Shown here in pieces: positions 18,351 to 27,638 of a stretch of 64,000 bases of DNA. The translations under genes were made by a program, and so were the position numbers. Positions within the stretch are counted from its first letter, which is position 1; each line of letters opens with the position of its first letter. Origin of the DNA: Acidimicrobiia bacterium (GTDB taxonomy: Bacteria > Actinomycetota > Acidimicrobiia > Acidimicrobiales > Poriferisodalaceae); assembly GCA_022820505.1 (NCBI GenBank), contig JAJEFK010000041.1:1-64000 (forward strand). The letters are read 5' to 3'. The notes under the pieces were generated by a model. The model saw nothing but the letters and a program-made list of their open reading frames with translations, had not been told where the DNA came from and made no database searches.

Positions 18351-21300
18351 CTACTGCTCGGAGCGGAACACCTCAATGCGGTTCTCGAGGTTGAACCACA
18401 GTGCGATGCGTGCCTGCACCTCGGCGGCCGTGATCCCGTCGAGAACTGCTCGACGCTGAGCGGGGGTGCCGACGCTGCTGTCATCGGCGTGGTGGCGCCG
18501 CAGAAGCGGGTTGACGATCGAGGAGTTCGACTCGAGCACGTAGTTGTCTCGCGTCACCGAGATCGCCTGCTGCAAGTCGCGGTCGGTCGGACCATCGGCG
18601 ATCAGCTCAGCCACGGTCTCCACGATGGCGGCGTGGCTCGTCTCGAGCCCATCCGACGGCCCGGTGGTGCTGATGCGTGCCGTCCACTTGCCCGTGGCGT
18701 CGTCGGGCGACACAGACGCACTGACCGAGTAGGTCTCGCCGAGCTGCTCGCGTACTCGACCGTCGAGCAAGTCGTTGATGACGGCTGCAGCCACATCGGC
18801 GAGGACCAGGTTCTCGACGGTAAGCACCGTGGGGGCGCCGAACACGATGTCGAGACCCGCCGCGCCCGAGTCTGCGTCGACCGGAATCGTGATGCGCTGA
18901 ACCCCCGACGGGAAACCCGGGTTGTGGTCGGTGAACGTGTCATCCGGACCGGCCGGCAGCGTGCCGATGTAGCGCGCCGCCAGATTCGCCACCGTGGCCC
19001 GGTCGATGTCGCCGACCACTGCCACCACGAGATCGTCCACGTCGCTCAGCCGTGCTTGGTAGAGGCCGAGCAGTGAATCGGGGGTGGTGGCGTCGATCTG
19101 ATCCTGAGTGGCAATGAACTGGTACCAGGGGCTGCCTTGGAAGAGCGCGTGCAGCAGCTCCAGCTCCGAGATCCACTGCGGGAAGGTCTCGGCGTTCGCC
19201 AGACGGGTTCGCATCGCTTGGATCTGCTCGTTGACCGCTACCTCGGTGATGCGCGGCTCAGTGACATACAGGTGCAGCAGGGCGAAGAGCGCTTCGAGGT
19301 CGCCCGCTCCCGCAGCGCCCGAGAAGCCTTCGGAGTGCTCGGCGATGAATGGACTCACCCGGGCTGTCGTAGTGGCCAGGTATTCGTCGAGCTGCGTGGC
19401 CGTAGCGTCGCCGAGGCCGCTCGAGGCGACCGCGCCGACTGCGTGACGCACCAGGGCCGAATCGCCCACCGACAGTGACGACCAGCCGCCCAGGCTCTCC
19501 GCCACCACCGTCACCTCGCCGGCCGCGATGTCCGATGGCGCGAACACCACTGTCGCGCCGTTGGGGAATTCCCATTCATAAGCACCGTCGAACAGTCCGA
19601 CGGATCGTTCGGCGGCGGGGGCGGCCGGATCCGGCCGTGCCATGAGCGCGTCGATCGCCTCCTGCGCCTCCGGCGGTGCCAGCGGCACGGCCGCGTCTAC
19701 CGCGGCACGCAGTTCCTCCGCAGTCGGCACGTCCGCCGGGTCGGGCCCGATCGACACCACCAGCGGCGGCGCGATCTCCAAGAGCCAACGCAGATGTGCG
19801 GTCAGCTCTTCGACGGTATAGGTGTCGAGCAGCGCGGTCAGCCGGGCCACCCGATCCGGCGTCGATGAGACATCGGCGCCGCTGAGGAAATGGGCGACGT
19901 AGCCGAATGAGTATTCCCGGTCCTGCCGGGTCTCCTCGCTCTCGAGCTGGAACTCGAGCGAGGTGCGGAACGCGCTCACCGCTTGATCGAGCTCCGCCTG
20001 GGTGAATCCGAAGTGCGCCGCGCCGTGCACTGCCGAGATGTAGTCGGTGGTTGCCTGGTTGAGATCCGGACCCTGATAGTTCGTGCCATACAGGCGCAAG
20101 CCGCGTGCTGCCGGAAACGCGCTGAAGTGCGGTTCTGTGGTCTGTGACAGCTGACCGGCCTGGAACGCGGCATCCAGCCGGATGTCGAGCATGCGAGCGA
20201 TCAGGTTCTCCATGAACCGGAGCCGCTCGCCCCCGACGGTCCCGGCAGGCCACGCGGGCAGCTGCCAGTCGAGCGAGATGTACATCGGGCCGTGGTCGGG
20301 GTGCGTGACCACATCGGTCACCGGCTCGTCCACGAAGTCCGCAATGAACGCAGACCGGTCGGGCTGCGGCGGAGCCGTCGGTGTGCGCGGCGCCAGCTCC
20401 GCGAAGTAGTGCTCCACCAGCGTCTCCATCTCGGAAACGGCCAAGTCGCCCACGACCACCACCGCCATGTTGTCCGGGCGGTACCACGTGTCGTAGAACT
20501 CGCGCAAGACCTCAGCGGTCATGGACAGATTGGATTCCTCGCTGCCGCCGATGAGCATGCCTTCATAGACGGTTCCCGAGTAGTAGATGGCGTCGAGGAA
20601 GTTCGAGACCCTTCCGGACGCCGACTCATCGCGCAGGCGGTACTCGTCGAGAACAATGCCCCGCTCGGCATCAACATCGTCAGGCAGGAGCGTGGCCGCC
20701 GATGCCCATTCGGACAGCACCGTGAAGCCGAGGCCGATTGCGCCGGGGTGGTCGAGCTTGAAGTCGAGGATGTAGACGGTCTCATCGGGACTGGTGTACG
20801 CGTTCACATCAGGACCGAAGTCGGTGCCGAAGTCGCGGAGCACCTGGAGGAGTTCGTTCTTGGAAAAGCGCTCGGTTCCGTTGAACATCATGTGTTCCAG
20901 GAAATGGGCTGCGCCCTCCGCACCTTCGGGGTCGAGGACGCCCCCTGCATTGACGACCAAGTGCATCATGATCGACTTGCCTGGCGAGTCGTTCGAGCGC
21001 AGGTAGTAGGTGAGGCCATTGGGGAGCTGGCCGATCAGCACCTCCGAATCCACCGGCAGCAGGGTTGCGTCCGGATCTCCGGGCTCGTAGTCGTTGAACT
21101 CGCCCAGATCGACCGGGTCGCCGATGGGCTCTGGTTCGTCGGCAGGGACCGGTTCATCAGCGCTCTCGGGCTCGTCTGCGGGATCGGGTTCGTCTGCAGG
21201 CTCCGGTTCGTCGGCCTCTTCGGGCTCTGCTGCGGCATCGGCAGTTTCTGGTTCGTCGGTGTGAACCTCGGCTGTCTCGTCGTCGGCCGCTTCGGGTTCG

Positions 21301-21395
21301 CTGACCGCGTCATGCTCGTCCGGAGCGCACGCGGCCGCCAGCAGTGCGGCCGCAAAGAGCACGGCCAGAAGCCTGCGCCAGAGGGCTGGTTTCAT
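18351..21395 (-). CDS. M16-family zinc metallopeptidase, secreted lipoprotein
   Basis: Predicted membrane-anchored peptidase of the pitrilysin/insulinase family. The ATG at 21395 gives 1014 residues. An N-terminal signal (MKPALWRRLLAVLFAAALL) ends at AAAC, a plausible lipobox Cys. A linker of about 75 residues rich in Glu/Asp/Pro with degenerate 6-residue repeats of the type PADEPE follows. The inverted zinc motif HFLEH is at about residues 164-168, in the first of two M16 halves. The second half (after about residue 560) lacks HxxEH, as is usual for the inactive half. Pitrilysin-like single-chain layout; substrate unknown. Confidence 0.88.
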   Translation of the reverse strand: MKPALWRRLLAVLFAAALLAAACAPDEHDAVSEPEAADDETAEVHTDEPETADAAAEPEEADEPEPADEPDPADEPESADEPVPADEPEPIGDPVDLGEFNDYEPGDPDATLLPVDSEVLIGQLPNGLTYYLRSNDSPGKSIMMHLVVNAGGVLDPEGAEGAAHFLEHMMFNGTERFSKNELLQVLRDFGTDFGPDVNAYTSPDETVYILDFKLDHPGAIGLGFTVLSEWASAATLLPDDVDAERGIVLDEYRLRDESASGRVSNFLDAIYYSGTVYEGMLIGGSEESNLSMTAEVLREFYDTWYRPDNMAVVVVGDLAVSEMETLVEHYFAELAPRTPTAPPQPDRSAFIADFVDEPVTDVVTHPDHGPMYISLDWQLPAWPAGTVGGERLRFMENLIARMLDIRLDAAFQAGQLSQTTEPHFSAFPAARGLRLYGTNYQGPDLNQATTDYISAVHGAAHFGFTQAELDQAVSAFRTSLEFQLESEETRQDREYSFGYVAHFLSGADVSSTPDRVARLTALLDTYTVEELTAHLRWLLEIAPPLVVSIGPDPADVPTAEELRAAVDAAVPLAPPEAQEAIDALMARPDPAAPAAERSVGLFDGAYEWEFPNGATVVFAPSDIAAGEVTVVAESLGGWSSLSVGDSALVRHAVGAVASSGLGDATATQLDEYLATTTARVSPFIAEHSEGFSGAAGAGDLEALFALLHLYVTEPRITEVAVNEQIQAMRTRLANAETFPQWISELELLHALFQGSPWYQFIATQDQIDATTPDSLLGLYQARLSDVDDLVVAVVGDIDRATVANLAARYIGTLPAGPDDTFTDHNPGFPSGVQRITIPVDADSGAAGLDIVFGAPTVLTVENLVLADVAAAVINDLLDGRVREQLGETYSVSASVSPDDATGKWTARISTTGPSDGLETSHAAIVETVAELIADGPTDRDLQQAISVTRDNYVLESNSSIVNPLLRRHHADDSSVGTPAQRRAVLDGITAAEVQARIALWFNLENRIEVFRSEQ

Positions 21396-21621
21396 CGACG
21401 GACCCGCCTTTCGGCCGACAGCATGCGGCATCGGACGGTACTCGCCGATCGCCTGCCCGCGACCGCGGGCTCTGGACAAGTTCTCATGCAATCTCAGCGT
21501 GCGCTGAGTCGCTCCAAGGGCCGCCCGCGCACTCGAAGCCGCGGGTTGCATGCCCGGGCGACGCTGAAGTTCTGACTTCCGCTGGCATACTCGCCCGGGC
21601 CGGTGACCACGTGGGACTCAG

Positions 21622-22242
21622 ATGACGATCCAGCTGCCAGACCTTCCCTACGCACCCGATGCGCTCTCGCCGCACATCAGCGAGCGCACGATCAGCTTCC
21701 ACTACGGCAAGCATCACGCTGGCTATGTCACTGCAGTGAACAACGGCATCGCCGGCACGCCCAATGAAGGCCGGGCGCTGGAAGATCTGGTGTGCTCGCT
21801 GCCCGCAGGCGGGCTGTTCAATGCAGCAGCTCAGACGTGGAACCACAACTTCTACTGGCAGTCGATGTCGCCCGGTGGCGGCGGCGAGCCCGACGGCGAC
21901 CTGGCGGCGGCGCTGGAGGCAAGCTTCGGTGGCGTGGACGCGTTCCGGGCCGACTTTGCCGCCGGAGCGGTCGGCAACTTCGCTTCGGGCTGGGGCTGGC
22001 TCGTGATCGACGGTTCGGGCGGCGACGGCGAGGGCTCGCTGCGCATCATCCAGACCGACGATGCCCAGACGCCCCTGACTGACGGCCTGAGAGCGCTGCT
22101 GGTGATCGACGTGTGGGAGCACGCCTACTACCTCGACTACCAGAACGCCCGGGCTGCCTACGTGGATGCGTTCGTCGAGCACCTGATCAACTGGGAATTC
22201 GCCGCAGCCAACTACCGCGCCGCGCTCGACGCCCACGCCTAG
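21622..22242 (+). CDS. sodB: Superoxide dismutase, Fe/Mn family
   Basis: Dismutates superoxide in the cytosol. 206 residues. The four metal ligands are visible: His27 (FHYGKHH), His75 (QTWNHNFYW), Asp163 and His167 (IDVWEHAYYLDYQN). A Gln at residue 71 just before WNH is the position used by Fe-type enzymes, so I favour iron, but cambialistic use cannot be excluded. Monocistronic, divergent from the M16 peptidase with a 226-base shared upstream region. Confidence 0.95.
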   Translation: MTIQLPDLPYAPDALSPHISERTISFHYGKHHAGYVTAVNNGIAGTPNEGRALEDLVCSLPAGGLFNAAAQTWNHNFYWQSMSPGGGGEPDGDLAAALEASFGGVDAFRADFAAGAVGNFASGWGWLVIDGSGGDGEGSLRIIQTDDAQTPLTDGLRALLVIDVWEHAYYLDYQNARAAYVDAFVEHLINWEFAAANYRAALDAHA

Positions 22243-22296
22243 CCCAAGAGCACGGCCACCACACAGCCAGCCCCCGATTGCGCTTGCATCCTTGTA

Positions 22297-22315
22297 TAGT
22301 TTGTATTACAAACTA
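22297..22315. promoter_or_regulatory. AT-rich palindromic operator upstream of the membrane protein/regulator pair
   Basis: TAGTTTGTATTACAAACTA is a perfect inverted repeat with 8-bp arms around ATT. It overlaps TATAGT at 22295-22300, a good -10 hexamer, though I find no clear -35. It lies 29 bases before the start at 22344 and is strongly AT-rich in a GC-rich genome. I infer it is the autoregulatory site of the winged-helix regulator encoded at 22970-23305. Confidence 0.6.
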
Positions 22316-22343
22316 GTTTGCATCGCGGACCTAGGAGGTTGTG

Positions 22344-22976
22344 ATGTCGACAGAAACCGGCGAATCGACAGCTCTCAATCCCGACGAGAGCTGGGAGACC
22401 GTTCTCAGCACCATGCAGGGCGCTCGCAGCGCCATGTACACAGCCGGAAGCACGGCGATCCTGCTGCTGTGGGCGGGCGTCATCACGATCGCCTACCTCG
22501 CCCAGTACGCCGTCTCGACGTTCGCAACCGACTTCGCCGACAGCTACCCGTGGTTCCCGGGACCGCTGTGGGCGATCATCACGTCCTTCGGCGTCATCGG
22601 CAGCATGACCATCGGCCATCGCGCCGGCCGCGCCCTGTCGCCGGGCCTCGCCATGCAACACGCCGGGATCCGCGTGTTCGCCTACTGGATGACCGTCACT
22701 GCGGCCGCTGGACTGCTCCCAGGCGCGGCGGGCCTGTGGAACGAGTCCGGCGCAGAGAAGATCCCCTTCGTCTTGATGGGCGTCATCGCGCTCGGCTACG
22801 TGCTCTTCGGAATCCTGAACCGGACCGTGATCGCCGCCTTCGGCGTGGGCATGGCCGCGGCCTTCTACGTTCCGCATTACCTGTTCGATGACATCGCACC
22901 AGCAGTGTCGGGTTTCGCGATGCTCGGACTGCTCGGAACCATCGCCATGTGGGTGCGCAGGACTGGTGAATGGTAG
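22344..22976 (+). CDS. Multi-pass membrane protein of unknown function
   Basis: 210 residues from the ATG at 22344, preceded by a perfect AGGAGG (22333-22338) at 5 bases; a GTG at 22341 is too close to that site. Five or six hydrophobic segments are visible, for example ILLLWAGVITIAYLAQYAV, WAIITSFGVIGSM, MTVTAAAGLLPGAAGLW, VLMGVIALGYVLFGIL, AAFGVGMAAAFYV and GFAMLGLLGTIAMWV. No catalytic motif recognised. The stop overlaps the start of the downstream regulator gene, so the pair is translationally coupled. Confidence 0.85.
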   Translation: MSTETGESTALNPDESWETVLSTMQGARSAMYTAGSTAILLLWAGVITIAYLAQYAVSTFATDFADSYPWFPGPLWAIITSFGVIGSMTIGHRAGRALSPGLAMQHAGIRVFAYWMTVTAAAGLLPGAAGLWNESGAEKIPFVLMGVIALGYVLFGILNRTVIAAFGVGMAAAFYVPHYLFDDIAPAVSGFAMLGLLGTIAMWVRRTGEW

Positions 22977-23305
22977 ATCCCGGCGGGGTGCCCGACGGCG
23001 GTGCCATCGACCTCGACGAGATCATCCACCAGCCGACGCGGCTGCAGATCATGTCCTTGCTCGTGTCGCTGGATGACCGGGACCGGCTCGCCTACGGCTT
23101 CGTGCAGAAGCAGCTGGGCCTGACGCCCGGCAACCTGACGACTCACCTGCGGAAGCTGGAGCACGCTGACTACGTGGAGACGACCAAGGAGTTCCGCGGT
23201 GCCAAGCCGCGCACCTGGATCGAAGCCACGGTGACAGGACGCAAGGCGTTCGCCGGGTACCTCGTCAACCTTGAGCGGGCCCTCGGCGTGCGCACCAGCT
23301 CCTGA
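22970..23305 (+). CDS. Winged-helix transcriptional regulator (MarR/ArsR-like)
   Basis: 111-residue DNA-binding protein. After a short leader, residues 15-100 show a winged helix: PTRLQIMSLLV, a recognition-helix region GLTPGNLTTHLRKLEHADYV, a wing, and VTGRKAFAGYLVNLERAL as dimerisation helix. No metal-binding Cys cluster is seen. It starts inside the stop of the membrane protein gene (ATGGTAG), so the two are co-translated. It probably represses its own operon at 22297-22315, as for related one-component systems; the effector is unknown. Confidence 0.85.
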   Translation: MVDPGGVPDGGAIDLDEIIHQPTRLQIMSLLVSLDDRDRLAYGFVQKQLGLTPGNLTTHLRKLEHADYVETTKEFRGAKPRTWIEATVTGRKAFAGYLVNLERALGVRTSS

Positions 23306-23427
23306 CTCCGCGATCGCCCATTGCGGCAGACGGTTGGCATCGGCGCGAGATCCTCATGGCTCAGCACGTCCTGAACAGTGGGCTGACATCATTAGGCTCA
23401 GCCCCGCATGGTGATTGGCGATGCCCG

Positions 23428-24366
23428 ATGCCGGTAGAGGCTGACGCCCGGACGCTCGCCGATCTGGAGCCCGAGGTTGAGCGACTCCTCGCGCGCCATC
23501 TTCGGCAGACCAAGGAATGGCACCCCCACGCGCTCGTGCCCTGGAGCCGGGGCGAAGACTTCGCACCCGACTACGAATGGTCACCCGAGGAGGCCAACCT
23601 CACCCCCGAGGCTCGCAGCGCCCTCTTCGTGAACGTGCTCACCGAGGAGAACCTGCCGTACTACTTCCGTGACAGCGAGCGGCTGTTCGGCCGTGAGGGT
23701 GCGTGGGGCGAATGGGTTCGCCGCTGGACCGCGGAAGAAGGGCGGCACGGCCGGGTCATCTACGACTACCTGTCGGTCACCCGCGCCCTCGACCCCGTGG
23801 CGCTGGAGCGGGCACGCATGGCGCAGGTGCAGTGCGGGCAAGTGCCCCAGCCGCCGAGCCTGCTGGAAGGCCTTGCCTACGTGACGCTGCAGGAGTTGGC
23901 CACCCGCATCGCGCACTTCAACACCGGGCGCCACATCGACGACCCCGCCGGCAAGGCCATCATGCGCCGGGTCGCCTTCGATGAGAACCTGCATTTCCTG
24001 TTCTACCGCGACGTGATGAGCGCCGCGGTCGAGATCGACCCCTCCAGCGCGGTGGTGGCCATCGCCAACCAAGTCAAGAGCTTCGCCATGCCCGGGGTGG
24101 GCATCACCGACTTCGACACCCACTCCCGCATCATCGCCGAAGCCGGGATCTATGACCTGGCCATCCATCACGACCAGATCCTGCAGCCCGTCGTGCTGCG
24201 CGATTGGAACCTGCCGGGATTGACCGAGCTCTCGGGCATGGCCGAGGCGGCCCGCGATCGGCTCATGGCCCTGATCGACCGCATCGGCCGTGTGGGGCAG
24301 CGTCTCGCCGAGCGCTATGCGGAGGCACGCGAAACACTGCGCCGCAACGCGGCACTCGTGCGATAG
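23428..24366 (+). CDS. Acyl-ACP desaturase-like diiron protein
   Basis: Soluble ferritin-like diiron enzyme of the plant/mycobacterial acyl-ACP desaturase family (DesA-type), expected to introduce a double bond into acyl-ACP. From the ATG at 23428 it has 312 residues; an upstream in-frame ATG at 23356 would add 24 residues of low-complexity character. Iron-ligand motifs: TEENLPYY (about residues 72-79), WTAEEGRH (Glu103/104, His107), a Glu in LQELATRIAHF, and FDENLHFLFY. The diiron helices are complete; the substrate position cannot be predicted. Convergent with the RraA-like gene. Confidence 0.88.
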   Translation: MPVEADARTLADLEPEVERLLARHLRQTKEWHPHALVPWSRGEDFAPDYEWSPEEANLTPEARSALFVNVLTEENLPYYFRDSERLFGREGAWGEWVRRWTAEEGRHGRVIYDYLSVTRALDPVALERARMAQVQCGQVPQPPSLLEGLAYVTLQELATRIAHFNTGRHIDDPAGKAIMRRVAFDENLHFLFYRDVMSAAVEIDPSSAVVAIANQVKSFAMPGVGITDFDTHSRIIAEAGIYDLAIHHDQILQPVVLRDWNLPGLTELSGMAEAARDRLMALIDRIGRVGQRLAERYAEARETLRRNAALVR

Positions 24367-24386
24367 ACCCCGCAGCTGCGCCCACA

Positions 24387-24401
24387 GCCGCGCGGAGCGG
24401 C
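24387..24401. terminator. Small GC hairpin between convergent genes
   Basis: GCCGC and GCGGC pair around a 5-base loop between the desaturase stop (24366) and the rraA-like stop (24408). No T-run follows on either strand, so a bidirectional terminator is only suggested by position. Confidence 0.25.
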
Positions 24402-24407
24402 GAGGGA

Positions 24408-25112
24408 CTAGTGGTCGCCCCTGGGGTCGAGCAAGGCGGTCAGCCGATCGATAGAGAAGTCCTCGCTGCGGGCGGCCTCGATGAGCACGCGCTCGGCAGC
24501 GGCGATCTTGGCGGCCGCTGCGGGAACGTCGGCCGCCGCATCGGCAGGCACCACGACCGCACCGTGACGGTCGGCGTGAATGAGATCGCCGGGACGCACC
24601 GACATGCCATGCACCGTCACCGGCACCGCGTACTCCACGACGTGTACCCAGGCGTGGGACGGGCCGATCGAGCCGGCCAAGGCGCCGAAATCCGGCGCCC
24701 ACTCGCCCAGATCACGGATCGAGCCGTTGGTGATGACGCCGAGCGAACCGAGTCCGGCGTGAATGCTGCTGTTCACCTCGCCCCACCAGGCGCCGTAGCC
24801 AGGCGAGGCGTCGATGTCTTCGATCACGGTGATCGTGGGCTGAGGGCCTTCGGCCATGTGCCGGTAGTAGCCGACACGCACTGCCAGGTCGTTGTCGCCG
24901 GATCGGCCCGATGGCGCATTGGCGCGGATCGTGGCTGTGCGGGCATAGCCGACCATGACAGTGTCCGGGTCGGGACACACCAGCGGGGACGTGGTGTAGC
25001 CATAGGCGCGGCGATGCGGAGCCACGACCTCCAGCGCATTGCAGACGGTCGGAGTGTCGAGCTGCCGCAGCGCGTCGAGCACGCCGGTGCTCAACGAGTC
25101 GTCGGTGCTCAT
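24408..25112 (-). CDS. RraA family protein (4-hydroxy-4-methyl-2-oxoglutarate aldolase-like)
   Basis: 234 residues with the RraA/HMG-aldolase fold: LDTPTVCNALEVV at the N-terminus, GEVNSSIHAGLGSLGVITNGSIRD with the Arg-Asp pair that in HMG aldolases binds substrate and metal, then HADRHGAVVVP. The family includes class II pyruvate aldolases and RraA, a regulator of RNase E. The retained RD pair favours an enzyme acting on a pyruvate-derived substrate. It is immediately upstream of island B's boundary and 21 bases downstream of rplQ in the same direction, so it could be transcribed from the rplQ operon. Confidence 0.85.
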   Translation of the reverse strand: MSTDDSLSTGVLDALRQLDTPTVCNALEVVAPHRRAYGYTTSPLVCPDPDTVMVGYARTATIRANAPSGRSGDNDLAVRVGYYRHMAEGPQPTITVIEDIDASPGYGAWWGEVNSSIHAGLGSLGVITNGSIRDLGEWAPDFGALAGSIGPSHAWVHVVEYAVPVTVHGMSVRPGDLIHADRHGAVVVPADAAADVPAAAAKIAAAERVLIEAARSEDFSIDRLTALLDPRGDH

Positions 25113-25133
25113 GCGCCGGGCCGCCGCGAGGAG

Positions 25134-25487
25134 CTAGACCAACTCGATGAGCGCCATGGGGGCGTTGTCGCCCCGGCGCGGCCCGAGCTTCAAGATGCGC
25201 GTGTAGCCGCCCGGACGTCCCTCATAGCGCGGGCCGATCTCGTCGATGAGCTTCTGGGCCATCTCCTGGTCGCCGTTGAGGCTGGCGATGATCTGGCGAT
25301 GCCGTGCCAACCCGCCCTTGCGCGCCTTCGTGATGAGCTTCTCGGCGTACGGCCGCAGCGCCTTGGCCTTGGCCTCGGTGGTCTCGATGGCTTCCGCAGC
25401 GAACAATGACGCAGCCAGATTGGCCAGCATGGAGCGCTGGTGACTGGCGCTGCCGCCGAGGCGTCGGCCCTTCGTGGGCGTGGGCAT
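25134..25487 (-). CDS. rplQ: 50S ribosomal protein L17
   Basis: Large-subunit protein near the exit tunnel. 117 residues beginning [25 protein letters not shown], the invariant L17 start; ends [14 protein letters not shown]. Last gene of the alpha operon, 2 bases after rpoA. In most actinobacteria truA comes next; here island B follows. Confidence 0.97.
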   Translation of the reverse strand: MPTPTKGRRLGGSASHQRSMLANLAASLFAAEAIETTEAKAKALRPYAEKLITKARKGGLARHRQIIASLNGDQEMAQKLIDEIGPRYEGRPGGYTRILKLGPRRGDNAPMALIELV

Positions 25488-25489
25488 GA

Positions 25490-26533
25490 TCAGCTGACCG
25501 CCGCTGGGGTTGCCTGCCCGGCATCGGACTCGGAATCGGCATCGGTTTCGCCTTCGCCCTCAGACTCAGCCTCGGATGACGGGCTCATGCCGCGCAGCGC
25601 CAGACCCCGCTCGTCGAGCTTCTCGATGACCTCGTCGAGCGATTTCTGGCCGAAGTTCGGAACGGTCATGAGCTCGTCCACCGATTGGTCGAGCAGCTCG
25701 CCGATGGTGTTGAACTGCGCACGCTTGAGGCAGTTGCGGGCGCGCTCGGACAGGCCCAAGTCCTCGATGGGACGTTCGAGATCGCTGGTCCGGCCGCCGC
25801 CGACCGCCACCTCGGCGATATCGAGACCCAGGGGCTCCGGCGACAGCTCGGCAATCATGAGCATCAGCCGGCACAGGGTGTCGCCGGCCGACGACAGCGC
25901 TTCGCGCGGCGTCATCGCGCCATCGGTCTCGATATCGAGCACGAGCCGGTCGAAATCGGTGGACTGCTCGACGCGCACCGGCTCGACCTCGACCGCCACA
26001 CGCCGCACCGGGCTGAACAGCGCGTCCACGAGGATCACGCCGATCGTGCTGCCCGCACGCTCGCTCTCGGGTGCCGCGTAGCCCCAGCCACGCTCGACGG
26101 TGAGGTCCATCGCCAGGCGGGCACCCTCGCCGAGCGTGGCGATGTGCAGGTCGGGCGTCAGGCACTCGACGTCGATACCCCAGTCGACGTGCCCCGCCAG
26201 CACCGGGCCCACGCCCCGCTCGTCGAGGCGCACCGCCACGGGCTCGTCTACGTGGCACCTCAGCACCACGTCCTTGAGATTCAGGATGATGTCGGTGACG
26301 TCTTCGACGACGCCCTCGATGGTCGTGAACTCGTGCAGCGCGTCGTCGAAGCGCACCTGGGTGATTGCTGCGCCGGGAATCGACGACAGCAGCGTGCGGC
26401 GCAGCGAGTTGCCCAGCGTGTGCCCGAAGCCGGGCTCCAGCGGGCCGATGGCGAAACGCTGGCGGTTGCCCTCAGGCTCGCCGAGGATGTCGATCGTCGG
26501 TCGGTGCATGACCAAGGTGTCGGAGATGGACAC
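25490..26533 (-). CDS. rpoA: DNA-directed RNA polymerase subunit alpha
   Basis: RNA polymerase assembly platform and promoter UP-element/activator contact. I use the GTG at 26533 because AAGGGG lies 5 bases before it (347 residues). The GTG at 26539 and the ATG at 26509 ([12 protein letters not shown]) are alternatives. The N-terminal domain has [24 protein letters not shown]. The C-terminal domain has [20 protein letters not shown] and [12 protein letters not shown], with the DNA-binding helix-hairpin-helix. It ends in an acidic tail of about 30 residues. 35 bases after rpsD. Confidence 0.97.
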   Translation of the reverse strand: MSISDTLVMHRPTIDILGEPEGNRQRFAIGPLEPGFGHTLGNSLRRTLLSSIPGAAITQVRFDDALHEFTTIEGVVEDVTDIILNLKDVVLRCHVDEPVAVRLDERGVGPVLAGHVDWGIDVECLTPDLHIATLGEGARLAMDLTVERGWGYAAPESERAGSTIGVILVDALFSPVRRVAVEVEPVRVEQSTDFDRLVLDIETDGAMTPREALSSAGDTLCRLMLMIAELSPEPLGLDIAEVAVGGGRTSDLERPIEDLGLSERARNCLKRAQFNTIGELLDQSVDELMTVPNFGQKSLDEVIEKLDERGLALRGMSPSSEAESEGEGETDADSESDAGQATPAAVS

Positions 26534-26568
26534 GTTCACCCCTTCGTGGGCGGCAGATGTTGACAGGA

Positions 26569-27186
26569 CTATTTGCTGTAGAGCTCGACGATGAGCTGCT
26601 CGCGAACCGGGATCTCGATCTGGGATCGGATCGGCAGCTCGCGCACGGTGACTCGCTGGCCGCCGTCGCTCGCCTCCAGCCACGCAGGCGGGGTGCGGTC
26701 CAGCACGTCGAGATTCCAGCGGATGGTGACGATCTCGCGGGCCTTGGTCCGCAACTCGACCACGTCATCCTTGCGGGCCCGGAAGCTGGGGATGTTCACC
26801 CGGCGACCGTTGACGTCGATGTGGCCGTGGCTCACGAACTGGCGGGCCTGCGGGCGAGTCGCCGCCCAACCGGCCCGGTACACGATGTTGTCGAGCCGCA
26901 GCTCGAGCAGCCGCAGCAGGTTCTCTCCGGTGACGCCGCGCTGGCGGGCAGCCTCCTCGTAGGCGTTGCGGAACTGCCGCTCAGTCATCCCGTAGGTGAA
27001 GCGGCACTTCTGCTTCTCCTGCAGCTGCAGCAAGAACTCCGAGTTCTGGCTGCGTCGCCGGCCGCGGCCGTGCTCGCCGGGCGGGTAGGGACGCCGGTCG
27101 AGCGCCTTCGTCTCGCCCTCAGTGCCCCAGATATTGGTGTTCAGCCGCCGCGAGACGCGCGCCTTGGGACCGGTGTAGCGAGACAT
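26569..27186 (-). CDS. rpsD: 30S ribosomal protein S4
   Basis: Primary 16S rRNA-binding protein that nucleates 30S assembly. 205 residues beginning MSRYTGPKARVSRRL. No N-terminal Cys zinc motif is seen, so it is the zinc-free form. The S4 RNA-binding domain follows (LDNIVYRAGWAATRPQARQFVSHGHI). One base separates it from rpsK. Confidence 0.97.
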   Translation of the reverse strand: MSRYTGPKARVSRRLNTNIWGTEGETKALDRRPYPPGEHGRGRRRSQNSEFLLQLQEKQKCRFTYGMTERQFRNAYEEAARQRGVTGENLLRLLELRLDNIVYRAGWAATRPQARQFVSHGHIDVNGRRVNIPSFRARKDDVVELRTKAREIVTIRWNLDVLDRTPPAWLEASDGGQRVTVRELPIRSQIEIPVREQLIVELYSK

Positions 27187-27187
27187 C

Positions 27188-27580
27188 TCAGACCCTCCGG
27201 CGCTTCGGTGGGCGGCAGCCGTTGTGCGGCACCGGCGTCATGTCGCGGATGCCCTTGATCTCGATGCCGGAATTCTGGATGGAGCGGATCGCGGTCTCGC
27301 GGCCCGAACCGGGACCCTTCACGTGCACGTGCACCCGGCGCACGCCATGCTCCATGGCGCGCTCGGAGGCCTGCTCGGCGGCCTGCTGCGCGGCGAATGG
27401 CGTCGACTTGCGGGAACCCTTGAAACCGGCATTCCCGGCCGAGGCCCATGACACCACGTTGCCCTGCAGGTCGGTGAACGTGATGATCGTGTTGTTGAAC
27501 GAGCTCTTGATGTGCGCCACGCCGTCACCGACGTTCTTGCGCTCCCTGCGCCGCCCTCGGCGAGGCTGCTGCTGATTCAC
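27188..27580 (-). CDS. rpsK: 30S ribosomal protein S11
   Basis: Platform protein near the mRNA exit. The GTG at 27580 gives about 130 residues ([17 protein letters not shown]), the usual length; the open frame goes to 27868 but overlaps rpsM. Conserved [29 protein letters not shown] and the C-terminal [13 protein letters not shown] are all present. Confidence 0.95.
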   Translation of the reverse strand: MNQQQPRRGRRRERKNVGDGVAHIKSSFNNTIITFTDLQGNVVSWASAGNAGFKGSRKSTPFAAQQAAEQASERAMEHGVRRVHVHVKGPGSGRETAIRSIQNSGIEIKGIRDMTPVPHNGCRPPKRRRV

Positions 27581-27638
27581 TTGCGCCCGCCTCTCATGCG
27601 TCCGGTCACTCGTTGCCGACGAATTCGGCCGCGCACGT

